Of a DNA stretch of 64,000 nt, positions 49,264-58,911 are shown piece after piece (within the stretch, counting starts at the first letter, position 1; the number at the start of each line of letters is the position of its first letter). The stretch is from contig NZ_NRCJ01000002.1 of assembly GCF_003129965.1 (NCBI RefSeq), positions 62,001-126,000 of the forward strand, written 5' to 3'. Source of the DNA: Aggregatibacter kilianii. GTDB taxonomy: Bacteria; Pseudomonadota; Gammaproteobacteria; Enterobacterales; Pasteurellaceae. The notes beneath the pieces were generated by a model that ran no database searches, was not told the origin of the DNA, and saw only the letters and a list, made by a program, of their open reading frames with translations. Position numbers and translations under genes: made by a program.

Positions 49264-49342
49264 GATAGCGCACGCTTCCTAGCGTGTGCTGTGAGCCGAG
49301 CTTGTGCCGTAAAATTTGGCACGCGTTAGAAAACGCGCGCCA
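49264..49342 (-). repeat. Two-hairpin repeat, divergent copy E (inside nrdA-nrdB)
   Basis: AGCGCACGCT-TCCT-AGCGTGTGCT is followed by GGCACGCGTT-AGAA-AACGCGCGCC. The outer five pairs of each stem equal those of copies A-D (54-59.5 kb); the inner five pairs differ on both sides so that pairing is kept. No T-tract follows the minus-strand hairpin, unlike copies A-D, so read-through into nrdB is possible. Confidence 0.75.
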
Positions 49343-49381
49343 TTGTTGTTTTAAAAAGTGCGGTTAAATTTTTTAGTGTTT

Positions 49382-51067
49382 TTAACCTTCGCAACTGCTG
49401 CAATTGAGTAGGTTACGGTTAAACACTTGCGCGGCACTCATGCTGTATTGGTAGTAAATGGATTTTAGTCCTAATTCTTCAGCGGTGAGGTAAAGCTGAT
49501 TCAAATCTTTTGCCGGCGTTGCCGGGTGTACCATGATGTTCACGCTTTGCCCTTGGTCGATGTATTTTTGACGTTGTGCCGCTTGTTGAATCACGGAAAG
49601 TTGGCTGATTTCCGAAAAAGTTTTGAATACCTCTTTTTCCTGCTCGGTAAGCTCGGCTAAATGCTGTACGGAACCATCATTGAGCAAAATGCTTTCCCAA
49701 ATATCTTCACGATCCAAGCCTTTTTGTTTAAGCAACGCCTCCAAGAACGGATTTTTGTACACCACTTTAATTTTGGACAAATCTTTCACGTAATAATTGG
49801 ACTTAAACGGCTCGATGGACGGCGATACGCTGCCTAAAATAAAGCTGCTGGATTTTGTCGGCGCCACGCTCATTAAAGTGGTATTGCGACGACCGTAGCC
49901 TTTCAGAATTTCCGGTTCGCCGAAACGGTGTGCCAGTTCTTTCGACGCTTTTAAGGTTTTTTCCTGTAACAATTTGAAAATCATATTATTGTGTTGCATG
50001 GCTTCAAAGCTGTCGAAAGCGATGTTTTTCGATTGTAAATAACTGTGCCAGCCCAACACACCTAAACCCAATGCGCGATGGCGTCGGGCGAATTTGTTGG
50101 CTTTTTCCATGTATTGAATGTTTGCGCTTTGTTCAATGAATTCGCTCATGACCGTATCCAGGAAATAGGTCAACACTTCCGGCGCGTCGGTGTCTTTCCA
50201 CTCATCAAAATAGAGCAGATTCATAGAGGACAAACAGCACACAAAACTTTCGTCTTCGCTGGACGGCAGTGCAATTTCGCTACATAAATTGGAAGCGTGG
50301 ATCATCATGTTGCGATCTTTATACACGTCCGGACGACCGGCGTTGGCGTTGTCTTTAAAGAATAAATACGGAATACCGGTTTCTGTTTTACGTTGTAATA
50401 ATTTCGCCCAAATTTGACGTTTGTACGGATCGCCGGCTTTCATGGCTTCCAGCCATTCGTGGCTGACGCACACGCCGTAATACATTAACTGAATCGGGTT
50501 GCCTTCGGTGTGAATGTCCAACCATTCTTCAATGTCGCCGTGGTCGATGTCGATGTAACCGGCGAACATGCCTTTGCGGCTGGTGCCTTGGCTGATGGTA
50601 TCGATGGTGGCTTCAAACAGTTTGGTAAAGGCAAAAGAACCGTTGGATTTGCCGTTGTTGGTGATGTTGGAACCGCGCGGACGAATATCACCGAAATAGC
50701 CGGAAGTACCGCCGCCCAGTTTGCTCATCACGCCGATTTCCGCCACCGTGGACATAATGCTGTTGATGGAATCGCCGATGTAAGAGCCGAAACAACTGAT
50801 GCTCAAGCCGCGACTTAAGCCGAAATTCGACCAAATGGGCGAGGAGAGAGAATAATAGCCACGAGCCATGTAGTGATAGAATTTGTCCGCATAGCCTTCA
50901 ATGCCTAATTTTTTTTCGGCGTAATCGGCGATAAAACGGATGCGTTCCAAGGCGGAAGTGCCTTCTAACAAATAACCACGTTGTAAAAATAATTTGCTGT
51001 CTTCATTGAGCCAAGCAAAATCCGGTCGGTTAGGATCGGTAATCGGAAGAAATTGGGTGTGAGACAT
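49382..51067 (-). CDS. nrdA: Class I ribonucleotide reductase large subunit, no ATP-cone
   Basis: A 561-residue catalytic subunit, about 200 shorter than E. coli NrdA. The N-terminal ATP-cone that senses dATP is absent. Catalytic parts are kept: Cys92 in SISCFGSY, Asn-Leu-Cys-Ser-Glu in NLCSEIALPS, the partner Cys in FVCCLSSMNL, the radical-transfer Tyr pair in SIYYQYSM, and the C-terminal redox pair NCSSCEG. Transcription regulation is suggested by NrdR boxes upstream. Confidence 0.93.
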   Translation of the reverse strand: MSHTQFLPITDPNRPDFAWLNEDSKLFLQRGYLLEGTSALERIRFIADYAEKKLGIEGYADKFYHYMARGYYSLSSPIWSNFGLSRGLSISCFGSYIGDSINSIMSTVAEIGVMSKLGGGTSGYFGDIRPRGSNITNNGKSNGSFAFTKLFEATIDTISQGTSRKGMFAGYIDIDHGDIEEWLDIHTEGNPIQLMYYGVCVSHEWLEAMKAGDPYKRQIWAKLLQRKTETGIPYLFFKDNANAGRPDVYKDRNMMIHASNLCSEIALPSSEDESFVCCLSSMNLLYFDEWKDTDAPEVLTYFLDTVMSEFIEQSANIQYMEKANKFARRHRALGLGVLGWHSYLQSKNIAFDSFEAMQHNNMIFKLLQEKTLKASKELAHRFGEPEILKGYGRRNTTLMSVAPTKSSSFILGSVSPSIEPFKSNYYVKDLSKIKVVYKNPFLEALLKQKGLDREDIWESILLNDGSVQHLAELTEQEKEVFKTFSEISQLSVIQQAAQRQKYIDQGQSVNIMVHPATPAKDLNQLYLTAEELGLKSIYYQYSMSAAQVFNRNLLNCSSCEG

Positions 51068-51179
51068 AATAACCTTGTAAATGAATAAGAATTAATCTCA
51101 TTTATGGTATCAGGATTTAATTGTGATGAAAATCCGGATTTTTATTCCTTTCGAATAGTGAGGGATAATAAAGGAAACC

Positions 51180-51226
51180 ACAATATCTAGTGTTTGTGGT
51201 ATTTTTTATCGCTAAATATCGGAAGT
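51180..51226. promoter_or_regulatory. NrdR boxes upstream of nrdA
   Basis: ACACAATATCTAGTGT (51180-51195) matches the NrdR consensus ACACWATATATWGTGT at all but one position. A weaker box (51211-51226, core CTAAATAT) starts exactly 31 bases away, the usual box spacing. The pair lies 113-159 bases before nrdA. NrdR, a repressor sensing ATP/dATP, is encoded elsewhere. Confidence 0.75.
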
Positions 51227-51343
51227 GGTGATCAAGAGAGCAGACCAGTGACAGGGTTTGTGTGAAATGTGAATTTAAAGAAAAACAGGCAGGATTTTGA
51301 CCGCACTTTCGTGACATTTTCAAAAGCGCGGTCGTTTTTGGCG

Positions 51344-52150
51344 CTATTTCGTCGCCGCTTTCATATTGCGTACGAATTCGCCCAGTTCATTCAAACATTG
51401 GGCGTGATTATCCAAATTACGCGCAATGATTTTCACCGTTGCCGAACCGGAAATCGCGCCTGCTGCGCCAAGGTGTAACGCTTCTTTCACCTGCGCAGGT
51501 TGAGCGATGCCGAAACCTTGCAGAATAGGCGGGGCATTGTTGGCTTTGAGTTGTTCCACTAAGCTATCCAGATTTGCCGCATGGCTTTGGTTTTCCGCAC
51601 TGGTCACGCCTGCGCGGGAAACCAGATAAGTATAACCTTCGCTGCTTTGCGCCACGCCTTGAACGATTTTTTCATCCGCATTCGGCGGACAAATAAAGAC
51701 GGGCTGAATGCCATGTCTTTTGGCGGCGGCAACGTAATCGTCTTTTGCCAACAACGGAATATCGGCGACCAACACCGCATCCACGCCCACGTTTGCGCAA
51801 CGGGCATAAAATTCATCCAAGCCTTTGGCAAAAATTAAATTGGCGCAAAGTAACAAGCTGATAGGAATCTCCGGATATTTCGACCGCACTTTTTCCAGCA
51901 ATTTGAAGCTGTCTTCCGTGCTGTGTCCTGCATTTAACGCGCGATTATTGGCGGCTTGAATGACCGGACCGTCCAATAACGGATCGGAAAACGGGAAACC
52001 GAGCTCCAAGGCGTCCGCGCCGTTATCCACGAGGGTGCTGATGATGTCAAAAGAACGCTCGAAAGTCGGGTCGCATAAGGTCACAAAAGGAACGAATGCG
52101 CCTTCATTTTTCGCGCTTAATTGGGCAAAGGTAGTTTCAAAACGGCTCAT
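51344..52150 (-). CDS. trpA: Tryptophan synthase alpha subunit
   Basis: A 268-residue TIM-barrel subunit cleaving indole-3-glycerol phosphate. Catalytic Glu is in [16 protein letters not shown] and Asp in [21 protein letters not shown] follows. The start overlaps the trpB stop by four bases (ATGA), so translation is coupled. The rest of the trp genes are not in the window. A degenerate uptake-signal pair near 51300-51332 may be the terminator. Confidence 0.96.
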   Translation of the reverse strand: MSRFETTFAQLSAKNEGAFVPFVTLCDPTFERSFDIISTLVDNGADALELGFPFSDPLLDGPVIQAANNRALNAGHSTEDSFKLLEKVRSKYPEIPISLLLCANLIFAKGLDEFYARCANVGVDAVLVADIPLLAKDDYVAAAKRHGIQPVFICPPNADEKIVQGVAQSSEGYTYLVSRAGVTSAENQSHAANLDSLVEQLKANNAPPILQGFGIAQPAQVKEALHLGAAGAISGSATVKIIARNLDNHAQCLNELGEFVRNMKAATK

Positions 52151-53346
52151 GATTGCATTCCTTTTTCATTTAAAATTTTATCGACGGTGAAAATGTCTTT
52201 GTCACCACGACCGGATAAATTCACCACTAAAATTTGTTCTTTGTTCGGTTCTTGACGGATCATTTTCAATGCTTGCGCAAGGGCGTGGGAGCTTTCCAGC
52301 GCAGGAATAATACCTTCATGTTTTGCCAGTTCTTGGAACGCATTTAGGGCTTCGTCATCGGTAATGCTCGGGTATTCTGCGCGTCCGATACTTTGCAAAT
52401 AAGCGTGTTGCGGGCCGACGGAAGGGAAGTCAAGACCGGCGGAAATAGAGTAGGATTCTTCCACTTGACCATCTTCCGTTTGCATTAATGGTGATTTCAT
52501 ACCGAAATAAATGCCGACTTTAGCATGCCCCAACGGCGCGCCGTGTTCACCGGTTTCAATGCCTTTACCGGCAGGCTCAACACCGATTAAACACACGTTT
52601 GGTTCATCAATAAAATCCGTAAACATACCAATCGCATTTGAGCCACCGCCTACAGCAGCAATTACCGCATCAGGCAATCTACCTTCGCGTTCAAGCATTT
52701 GGCGTTTGGTCTCGATGCCAATCATTTTTTGGAATTCGCGCACAATTGTTGGGAAAGGATGTGGGCCTGCTGCTGTACCAAGCAAATAGTGCGTGGTTTC
52801 ATAGTTTGCTGACCAATCACGCATCGCTTCGCAACAGGCATCTTTAAGTGAGCAAGATCCCTTTTGCACCGGAATGACTTCCGCCCCCATTAAACGCATA
52901 CGGAAGACATTGGGTGATTGACGTTCTACGTCTTTTGCGCCCATGTAAACGCGACAAGGCATATCCAACATCGCGCAGGCAAGGGCTGTCGCCACGCCGT
53001 GTTGCCCAGCACCGGTTTCCGCGATAATGCGCGTTTTGCCCATGCGTTTTGCCAATAAAATTTGACCTAATACTTGGTTCGTTTTATGGGCTCCGCCGTG
53101 TAATAAATCTTCGCGTTTTAAGTAGATTTTGGCTTTTGTGCCTTTGGTTAAGTTACGGCAAAGGGTAAGTGCGGTCGGTCTGCCGGCATAATTTTTTAAC
53201 AAATCTTGGAATTCACGTTGAAATTCCGGATCGTCTTTGGCTTCCACGAATGCTTTTTCAAGTTGTTGAAGCACCGGTACGAGAATTTCCGGCACATACA
53301 TTCCGCCGAATTCGCCGAAATAAGGGTTTAAAATCGTCTCTGACAT
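52147..53346 (-). CDS. trpB: Tryptophan synthase beta subunit
   Basis: A 399-residue PLP enzyme joining indole and serine. The PLP Lys is in [15 protein letters not shown] and the phosphate-cup glycines are in [12 protein letters not shown]. Full length. It starts 10 bases after the ydfG stop, so ydfG-trpB-trpA is probably one transcript. Confidence 0.97.
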   Translation of the reverse strand: MSETILNPYFGEFGGMYVPEILVPVLQQLEKAFVEAKDDPEFQREFQDLLKNYAGRPTALTLCRNLTKGTKAKIYLKREDLLHGGAHKTNQVLGQILLAKRMGKTRIIAETGAGQHGVATALACAMLDMPCRVYMGAKDVERQSPNVFRMRLMGAEVIPVQKGSCSLKDACCEAMRDWSANYETTHYLLGTAAGPHPFPTIVREFQKMIGIETKRQMLEREGRLPDAVIAAVGGGSNAIGMFTDFIDEPNVCLIGVEPAGKGIETGEHGAPLGHAKVGIYFGMKSPLMQTEDGQVEESYSISAGLDFPSVGPQHAYLQSIGRAEYPSITDDEALNAFQELAKHEGIIPALESSHALAQALKMIRQEPNKEQILVVNLSGRGDKDIFTVDKILNEKGMQS

Positions 53347-53355
53347 GCTGTTTCC

Positions 53356-54120
53356 TTAATCTAAATTTAAATTTCTTGCAACGTTAAGCGGTGCGAAAGT
53401 TTGTGCCGTCGGCATCACTTCGATTCGGTTAATATTGACGTGTTCCGGCTGTTGATTGAGCCACAGCACGATATTGGCAATGTCCTGCGATGTGACATAT
53501 TGCACGTTTTCATAGAGTTTTTCCGCACGGGCGTCATCGCCTTTAAAACGCACATTGGAAAATTCCGTACCGCCACACAGACCCGGTTCTACATTGGAGA
53601 CGCGAATATTGGTGCCGGCAAGATCGGCGCGCAGGTTTAAACTGAATTGTTTCACAAAGGCTTTGGTGCCGCCGTACACATTGCCGCCCGGATAAGGATA
53701 AGTGCCTGCAATGGAGCCAAAGTTAATGATATGCCCCTGATTGCGCGCCACCATTTGCGGCAAGATCAAACGGGTCATGGTCACCAAGCCTTTCACATTG
53801 GTATCGATCATCTTTTCCCAATCGTCCAAATTGACCTTATCGGCGGATTCCAAACCGAGGGCAAGCCCCGCGTTATTCACCAACAAATCAATGGCTTGCC
53901 ATTCCGGCGGAAGGGTTTTTAAGGCGGTTTCGGCGGCGTGACGGTCGGAAATATCGAAGGCGAGAGGGAAGAAGTGTTTGCCGTATTCTTGTTGCAATTG
54001 CGCTAAACGTTCGCGTCTTCTGCCGGTGCCGATCACCAAATAACCGGCGTTTAATAAGGTGCGACAAATGGCGTTACCAAACCCGGCGGTCGCCCCTGTA
54101 ACCAATGCAATTCTTGTCAT
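53356..54120 (-). CDS. ydfG: NADP-dependent 3-hydroxy acid dehydrogenase (YdfG-like SDR)
   Basis: A 254-residue short-chain dehydrogenase. The cofactor motif is TGATAGFG, NNAGLALG follows, and the catalytic triad is Ser in NFGSIAGTYPY with YGGTKAFVKQF (Tyr-X3-Lys). E. coli YdfG oxidises serine and related 3-hydroxy acids and reduces malonic semialdehyde. Position ahead of trpBA, behind a probable TrpR operator, suggests a link to serine/tryptophan metabolism (inference). Confidence 0.92.
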   Translation of the reverse strand: MTRIALVTGATAGFGNAICRTLLNAGYLVIGTGRRRERLAQLQQEYGKHFFPLAFDISDRHAAETALKTLPPEWQAIDLLVNNAGLALGLESADKVNLDDWEKMIDTNVKGLVTMTRLILPQMVARNQGHIINFGSIAGTYPYPGGNVYGGTKAFVKQFSLNLRADLAGTNIRVSNVEPGLCGGTEFSNVRFKGDDARAEKLYENVQYVTSQDIANIVLWLNQQPEHVNINRIEVMPTAQTFAPLNVARNLNLD

Positions 54121-54163
54121 GATTATCTCTCCCTATTCTGTTGAATCTGTGCGAATGCGGAAC

Positions 54164-54181
54164 ATACTACTACACTAGTAC
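54164..54181. promoter_or_regulatory. Putative TrpR operator of ydfG-trpBA
   Basis: ATACTACTACACTAGTAC matches the symmetric trp operator GTACTAGTTAACTAGTAC at 14 of 18 positions, with a perfect right half. It sits 44-61 bases before ydfG and just downstream of a TTTCAA-18-TATATT minus-strand promoter. Confidence 0.6.
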
Positions 54182-54227
54182 AAAAAAATATAGAACTTTT
54201 ATCAAGAAATTTGAAAGATGGGAGACA

Positions 54228-54357
54228 AAAGTGCGGTCATTTTTCGAGATGGATTTTAGGTCGAAGAAAAACATAAAATGATAGCGCTAGCGTCCACGAT
54301 TGTGCTGATATTCATTCTGTTAAGCAGAAAAAGGCACAAGCGAAGGACGCTTGCGCC
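54228..54357 (-). repeat. Two-hairpin repeat copy A (past vapC)
   Basis: A 130-base unit starting with an uptake signal. The core (54280-54357) has a left hairpin, here with stem mismatches, and a right hairpin GGCACAAGCG / CGCTTGCGCC. On the minus strand the right hairpin is followed by TTTTT and lies 9 bases past the vapC stop, a likely terminator. It is a direct repeat of copy B across vapBC. Confidence 0.85.
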
Positions 54358-54366
54358 GGCATAAAT

Positions 54367-54765
54367 TTAAACCCAATTCTCCAAACGCAATCCTTCAATT
54401 CGTTCAAATTCCCTTACATTATTGCTGACTAACACCAATCCTTCGCTTCTTGCGTGCGCGGCAATATGTATGTCATTTTCACCGATGATTTTTCCCTGCT
54501 TGGCAAGTTGCGCCTTGATGTTGCCGAAATGGGCGGAGGCTTTTGGCGTGTACGGCAAAATCTCCAAACGGGAAAGAAAATCTTCAATCACGGCAATATT
54601 GCGAGCGGGAAATTGGCTTTTCTCGGCACCGTAATAAAGTTCGGAAACGGTGATCACGCTGACGCACATTCGTCCGGCATTTTGATTGAAAATATGCGCA
54701 ACCTGCGCGGGGCGGTGTTTGATCACATAAATGGCGATATTGGTATCCAACATATAATTCAGCAT
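54367..54765 (-). CDS. vapC: VapC-type PIN-domain toxin
   Basis: A 132-residue PIN-domain endoribonuclease. Acidic metal residues are Asp7 (MLDTNIAIYVI), Glu in VSELYYGAEKS and Asp in GENDIHIAAHA, with SNNVREFERI near the end, typical of VapC-1 proteins that cleave initiator tRNA. The start is 3 bases after the vapB stop. The target here is inferred. Confidence 0.93.
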   Translation of the reverse strand: MLNYMLDTNIAIYVIKHRPAQVAHIFNQNAGRMCVSVITVSELYYGAEKSQFPARNIAVIEDFLSRLEILPYTPKASAHFGNIKAQLAKQGKIIGENDIHIAAHARSEGLVLVSNNVREFERIEGLRLENWV

Positions 54766-54768
54766 GGG

Positions 54769-55002
54769 TTAGAGTTCCTCACGTTCCGTTTGATAACCGA
54801 TTTCCCGTTCTGGCATAAAATCATCGCTGACTTGATTTTCGGCAAAAAAGAAACTGTCCCAAGTTTGTTCAATGGGGGTCAGAATTCGTTCATTGCCAAC
54901 CACTCGAACTATCACTTTTTTCACATTATCGGCAAAGCGTACATTTGCCGGCAGGCGCACAGCTTGGCTTTTATTGGTCATAAAAATCGCGGCTTCTTGC
55001 AT
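54769..55002 (-). CDS. vapB: VapB-type antitoxin
   Basis: A 77-residue antitoxin. The N-terminal AbrB/SpoVT-type DNA-binding segment ([19 protein letters not shown]) is followed by a tail that wraps the toxin ([18 protein letters not shown]). A GGAGG site favours ATG 55002 over ATG 55005. It precedes vapC and probably represses its own operon. The module is bracketed by direct repeats A and B. Confidence 0.92.
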   Translation of the reverse strand: MQEAAIFMTNKSQAVRLPANVRFADNVKKVIVRVVGNERILTPIEQTWDSFFFAENQVSDDFMPEREIGYQTEREEL

Positions 55003-55082
55003 CATTTCCTCCGTGGATAAAATGTATTCACCTGAAGTATATACCAGATGGAAAGGGAATTAAAGCGACATTGATAAAAGCG

Positions 55083-55215
55083 AAAGTGCGGTCGTTTTTC
55101 GAGATGGATTCTAGATGGAAGAAAAAGGTTCAAAAAGATAGCGCAAGCGTCCACAGCTTGTGCTGATATTCATTACGTTAGGCAGAAAAAGGCACAAGCG
55201 AAAGACGCTTGCGCC
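55083..55215 (-). repeat. Two-hairpin repeat copy B (past oadB)
   Basis: A 133-base direct repeat of copy A, sharing the uptake signal, TTTTTCGAGATGGATT and the hairpin core (55137-55215), with GGCACAAGCG / CGCTTGCGCC. On the minus strand it lies 56 bases past the oadB stop and ends in TTTTT, so it can terminate the oad operon. Confidence 0.85.
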
Positions 55216-55270
55216 ATCTATTTAATTTAAGTGAAGAAAAGTGCGGTGCTTTTCCGCAACGTTTTTAACG

Positions 55271-56575
55271 TTACATCATCGCGCCCACATATTTCAGCAT
55301 CACCCCTGCGGCAATGGCGGAGCCGATAACACCGGCAACGTTCGGTCCCATGGCGTGCATGAGCAGGAAGTTTTGGTGATCCGCTTCGAGTCCAATTTTA
55401 TTGGATACACGCGCCGCCATTGGCACAGCGGAAACCCCGGCGGAGCCGATGAGCGGATTAATTTTGTTTTTGCTGAATTTGTTCATTAATTTCGCCATTA
55501 ACACACCGCTTGCGGTGCCGATACCGAAAGCAATCACACCGAGGATTAAAATCCCTAAGGTTTGCGGTTGCAGGAATTTATCGGCAATGAGTTTCGAACC
55601 TACGGACAAGCCGAGCACGATGGTGACGATATTAATCAACGCGTTTTGGGTGGTGTCACTCAAACGTTCGACCACGCCGCTGACGCGCATTAAATTACCA
55701 AAACAGAACATCCCCAATAAAGGTGCGGCATCCGGTAACAATAAGCCGACGAGCAACAACAAAATTACCGGGAACAACACTTTTTCGCGGTTGCTCACAT
55801 GGCGCATTTGAGTCATGCGGATTTTGCGTTCTTCTTCTGTGGTTAAAGCTTTCATGATCGGCGGTTGAATCAACGGCACTAACGCCATATAGGAATAGGC
55901 TGCCACGGCAATGGCACCGAGCAGTTCCGGTGCGAGTTTACTGGTGAGGTAAATCGCCGTCGGGCCGTCCGCGCCACCGATAATGCCGATAGACGCAGCT
56001 TGTGGCAGAGTGAACTCGATAATGCCGAAATAATTCAGTCCTAAAGCACCGAGCACGGTGGCGAAAATACCGAACTGCGCGGCTGCACCCAGCATAAGGG
56101 TTTTCGGATTTGCCAAGAGCGGACCGAAATCTGTCATGGCGCCTACGCCCATGAAAATCACCAAAGGCGCAATGCCGTAACCGATAGCGACTTTATAGAA
56201 CAATGCCAGAATGCCCGCGCTGTAACCCATATCCATAGACAGGGTTTCCAACTGATTCATCATGGAAATCGGTGCGGAAGCCAGCGCTGTTTTAATCACC
56301 GCAGGATCAGGCGCCACACCCAGCTGTGCGGCGATCACGGCGATTTGTTCCGGAGAACCGAGATGGAGCAGGTTTTCCAAAGCGGTCATGGCAAGCCCGG
56401 CTTCGGGAATGTTGGATAACAATCCGCCGAAACCGATAGGCAATAGCAACAACGGCTCAAACTTGCGCGCAATGGCAAGCCACAACAAGAGCAGGCTGAT
56501 GGCGATCATCACCGCCTGCCCCCATTGCAGATGGAACAGCCCCATACCTTGAATTAATGCAATAATGCTATCCAT
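55271..56575 (-). CDS. oadB: Oxaloacetate decarboxylase Na+ pump beta subunit
   Basis: A 434-residue membrane subunit that decarboxylates carboxybiotin and moves Na+ outward. Characteristic segments are [33 protein letters not shown] (the Asp is essential for Na+) and [19 protein letters not shown] near the C-terminus. It lies 10 bases downstream of oadA, the last gene of oadGAB. Confidence 0.95.
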   Translation of the reverse strand: MDSIIALIQGMGLFHLQWGQAVMIAISLLLLWLAIARKFEPLLLLPIGFGGLLSNIPEAGLAMTALENLLHLGSPEQIAVIAAQLGVAPDPAVIKTALASAPISMMNQLETLSMDMGYSAGILALFYKVAIGYGIAPLVIFMGVGAMTDFGPLLANPKTLMLGAAAQFGIFATVLGALGLNYFGIIEFTLPQAASIGIIGGADGPTAIYLTSKLAPELLGAIAVAAYSYMALVPLIQPPIMKALTTEEERKIRMTQMRHVSNREKVLFPVILLLLVGLLLPDAAPLLGMFCFGNLMRVSGVVERLSDTTQNALINIVTIVLGLSVGSKLIADKFLQPQTLGILILGVIAFGIGTASGVLMAKLMNKFSKNKINPLIGSAGVSAVPMAARVSNKIGLEADHQNFLLMHAMGPNVAGVIGSAIAAGVMLKYVGAMM

Positions 56576-56585
56576 AGGTAACTCC

Positions 56586-58382
56586 TTAAACGAGGGTCAT
56601 GACGGTATCACCCACCGCGACCGCATCGCCCGCTTTCACCACAATGCCACGCACCGTACCGCCTTGCGCCGCTTTCACTTCGGTTTCCATTTTCATGGCT
56701 TCAAGAATGAACAACACATCACCTGCTGCGACGGTTTGTCCTTCTGTTGCCACTACTTTCCAAATATTTCCTGCCATTGGTGCAGTCACCGGTGTGCCGC
56801 CGCTTGTTGGTGCCGGCGCAGGTGCGGCTTGTGGAACCGCTTGTGGTGTGGTAGTTGCCACATGAGAAATATCACCGCCTTCGCTGACTTTCACCACAAA
56901 GGCTTTGCCTTCCAATTCCACGGTGTAAATCGCAGAACCGGACGCAGCAGGTGCGGCTTTAGAAACAGGTTTATTTTCTACCGCACTTTCTTTGCCGGTC
57001 GGTGCCGGTTCAAAGGCGGCAGGGTTGTTGCGATTTTCTAGGAATTTCCAAGCGATTTGCGGGAAGAGGGCGACGATTAACGCATCGTCCACCGCATTGT
57101 CAGACAATTTCACGCCTTTCGCTTTGGCTTGTTCGGCAACGTCCGCTTCGATTTTCGCCATTTCAGGGGCGATGTGATCGGCAGGGCGATCCGTTACCGG
57201 CGCAGCGCCTTCTAATACACGGGCTTGCAATGCGCTATCTACCGGCGCCGGGGTTTTGCCATATTCGCCTTTTAAAATGCCGGCAGTTTCTTTGGCGATG
57301 ATTTTGTAGCGTTCGCCGGTGAGCACGTTGATTACGGATTGTGTACCGACGATTTGTGAGGTCGGAGTCACCAACGGAATGTAGCCCAAATCTTTGCGTA
57401 CGCGCGGAATTTCTTCCAACACCAAATCCAGTTTATCGGAGGCATTTTGTTGTTTTAATTGATTTTCCAAATTGGTGAGCATGCCGCCCGGCACTTGCGC
57501 CACCAGAATTCGGCTGTCCACACCACGAAGTTGACCTTCAAATTTTGCGTATTTTTTACGCACATTACGGAAGTACGCTGCGATTTTTTCTAAACGCGGA
57601 ATATCTAAACCGGTGTCGTATTCGGTGCCTTGTAAGGTTGCCACCAAGGACTCAGTCGCCGGGTGACCGTAAGTGCCGGACATAGAGGAAATCGCCGTAT
57701 CAATGCCGTCCACGCCCGCCTCAACGGCTTTTAACAATGCCATTTCCGCCATACCGGTGGTGGAGTGGCAGTGCAAATGCAATTCCACATCGAAACGTTT
57801 TTTGATTTCGCGTACTAACTCAGCGGCCGCCATCGGGTTCAAAATACCTGACATATCTTTAATCACAAGGCTGTCGATACCGATTTCAAGCAATTGTTCG
57901 GTGGTGTCGAGCCAAGTTTGCATGGTGTGCACCGGGCTGGTGGTGTAACTTAATGTCCCTTGCGCGTGACCGCCGAATTTACGCACCGCCTGCAATGCCG
58001 CTTTCATATTGCGCGGGTCGTTGAGCGCATCGAATACACGGAACACATCCATACCGTTCGCCACGCAACGTTCTACAAAGCGTTCCACCACGTCATCGGC
58101 ATAGTGGCGATAACCAAGAAGATTTTGACCGCGCAACAACATTTGTAACGGGGTTTTCGGGCAGGCTTTTTTCAACTCGCGCAAACGCACCCACGGATCT
58201 TCACCCAAAAAACGAATACAGCTGTCAAATGTCGCACCGCCCCAAGCTTCCAGCGACCAATAACCGATGTCGTCCAATTCATGGGCAATCGGCAACATGT
58301 CATCAAGACGCAAGCGGGTCGCGAAAAGCGATTGGTGGGCATCACGAAGCACCAGTTCGGTCATTTTAATTTTTTTAGTCAT
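56586..58382 (-). CDS. oadA: Oxaloacetate decarboxylase alpha subunit
   Basis: A 598-residue biotin-dependent carboxyltransferase. The N-terminal TIM barrel carries [13 protein letters not shown] and [10 protein letters not shown]; a Pro/Ala-rich flexible linker (about 500-530) precedes the biotinyl domain with [10 protein letters not shown], Lys being the biotin site. It transfers CO2 from oxaloacetate to biotin for OadB. Gene order oadG-oadA-oadB. Confidence 0.96.
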   Translation of the reverse strand: MTKKIKMTELVLRDAHQSLFATRLRLDDMLPIAHELDDIGYWSLEAWGGATFDSCIRFLGEDPWVRLRELKKACPKTPLQMLLRGQNLLGYRHYADDVVERFVERCVANGMDVFRVFDALNDPRNMKAALQAVRKFGGHAQGTLSYTTSPVHTMQTWLDTTEQLLEIGIDSLVIKDMSGILNPMAAAELVREIKKRFDVELHLHCHSTTGMAEMALLKAVEAGVDGIDTAISSMSGTYGHPATESLVATLQGTEYDTGLDIPRLEKIAAYFRNVRKKYAKFEGQLRGVDSRILVAQVPGGMLTNLENQLKQQNASDKLDLVLEEIPRVRKDLGYIPLVTPTSQIVGTQSVINVLTGERYKIIAKETAGILKGEYGKTPAPVDSALQARVLEGAAPVTDRPADHIAPEMAKIEADVAEQAKAKGVKLSDNAVDDALIVALFPQIAWKFLENRNNPAAFEPAPTGKESAVENKPVSKAAPAASGSAIYTVELEGKAFVVKVSEGGDISHVATTTPQAVPQAAPAPAPTSGGTPVTAPMAGNIWKVVATEGQTVAAGDVLFILEAMKMETEVKAAQGGTVRGIVVKAGDAVAVGDTVMTLV

Positions 58383-58397
58383 AGCAAAATCCTTGTT

Positions 58398-58664
58398 TTA
58401 TTTGAACTGTTGGGTACGGCGATGGTGCGCGATAGCCGCTGCAATCGCAGGGCGCAAACGCTCAAAATCGTCAGTGGGAGCCGCAGAAAGTGCGGTGGAA
58501 TTTTTGGGAGTTTTTGGCGAGGGTTGAGGCTCGGGAAAATATTTGTTGATAAGTTTTGACATCAGCCCGATCGCCCAAATCAAAATGAGCAAAAAGACCA
58601 ACACAAAACCCATCCCTGAAAACATCAGATTAATTCCTTCACCGAAAAGTTCTGCCGAAGTCAT
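58398..58664 (-). CDS. oadG: Oxaloacetate decarboxylase gamma subunit
   Basis: An 88-residue subunit with one N-terminal membrane helix (FSGMGFVLVFLLILIWAIGLMSKL) and a Pro-rich cytoplasmic tail that assembles the pump. The start is ATG 58664 because GAGGAAA is 9 bases upstream and overlaps the ATG at 58679. It is the first gene of the operon; a CRP-like site lies about 63-78 bases upstream. Confidence 0.92.
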   Translation of the reverse strand: MTSAELFGEGINLMFSGMGFVLVFLLILIWAIGLMSKLINKYFPEPQPSPKTPKNSTALSAAPTDDFERLRPAIAAAIAHHRRTQQFK

Positions 58665-58726
58665 TAGTCGTTTCCTCATATTTTTGAAATGGGAGTTTCA
58701 TTCTAGCGGATTCGTTTTCACAAAAC

Positions 58727-58742
58727 CGTGATTGAGATCATA
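58727..58742. promoter_or_regulatory. CRP/FNR-like site upstream of oadGAB
   Basis: CGTGA, 6 bases, TCATA is a degraded CRP-type dyad 63-78 bases before oadG. Confidence 0.35.
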
Positions 58743-58770
58743 ATTTGGGCTGATGGAGGAGTGGAGCAGG

Positions 58771-58898
58771 GAAAGTGCGGTGGTTTTTTGAGGTAGATTT
58801 TAGATGTTTTCAAGGTAACGATAGCGCAAGCGTCCACGCTTGTGCTGAAAATTTAGATTCGTGGAAATAAAAAGGCACAAGCGAAGGACGCTTGCGCC
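58771..58898 (-). repeat. Two-hairpin repeat copy C (past the DUF2628 gene)
   Basis: It starts with an uptake signal; the core 58820-58898 has a perfect left hairpin AGCGCAAGCG-TCCA-CGCTTGTGCT and a right hairpin GGCACAAGCG-AAGGA-CGCTTGCGCC. On the minus strand the right hairpin ends in TTTTT and lies 13 bases past the stop of the gene at 58912. It is nearly identical to copy D. Confidence 0.85.
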
Positions 58899-58911
58899 AG
58901 CGGGAGAGTGG

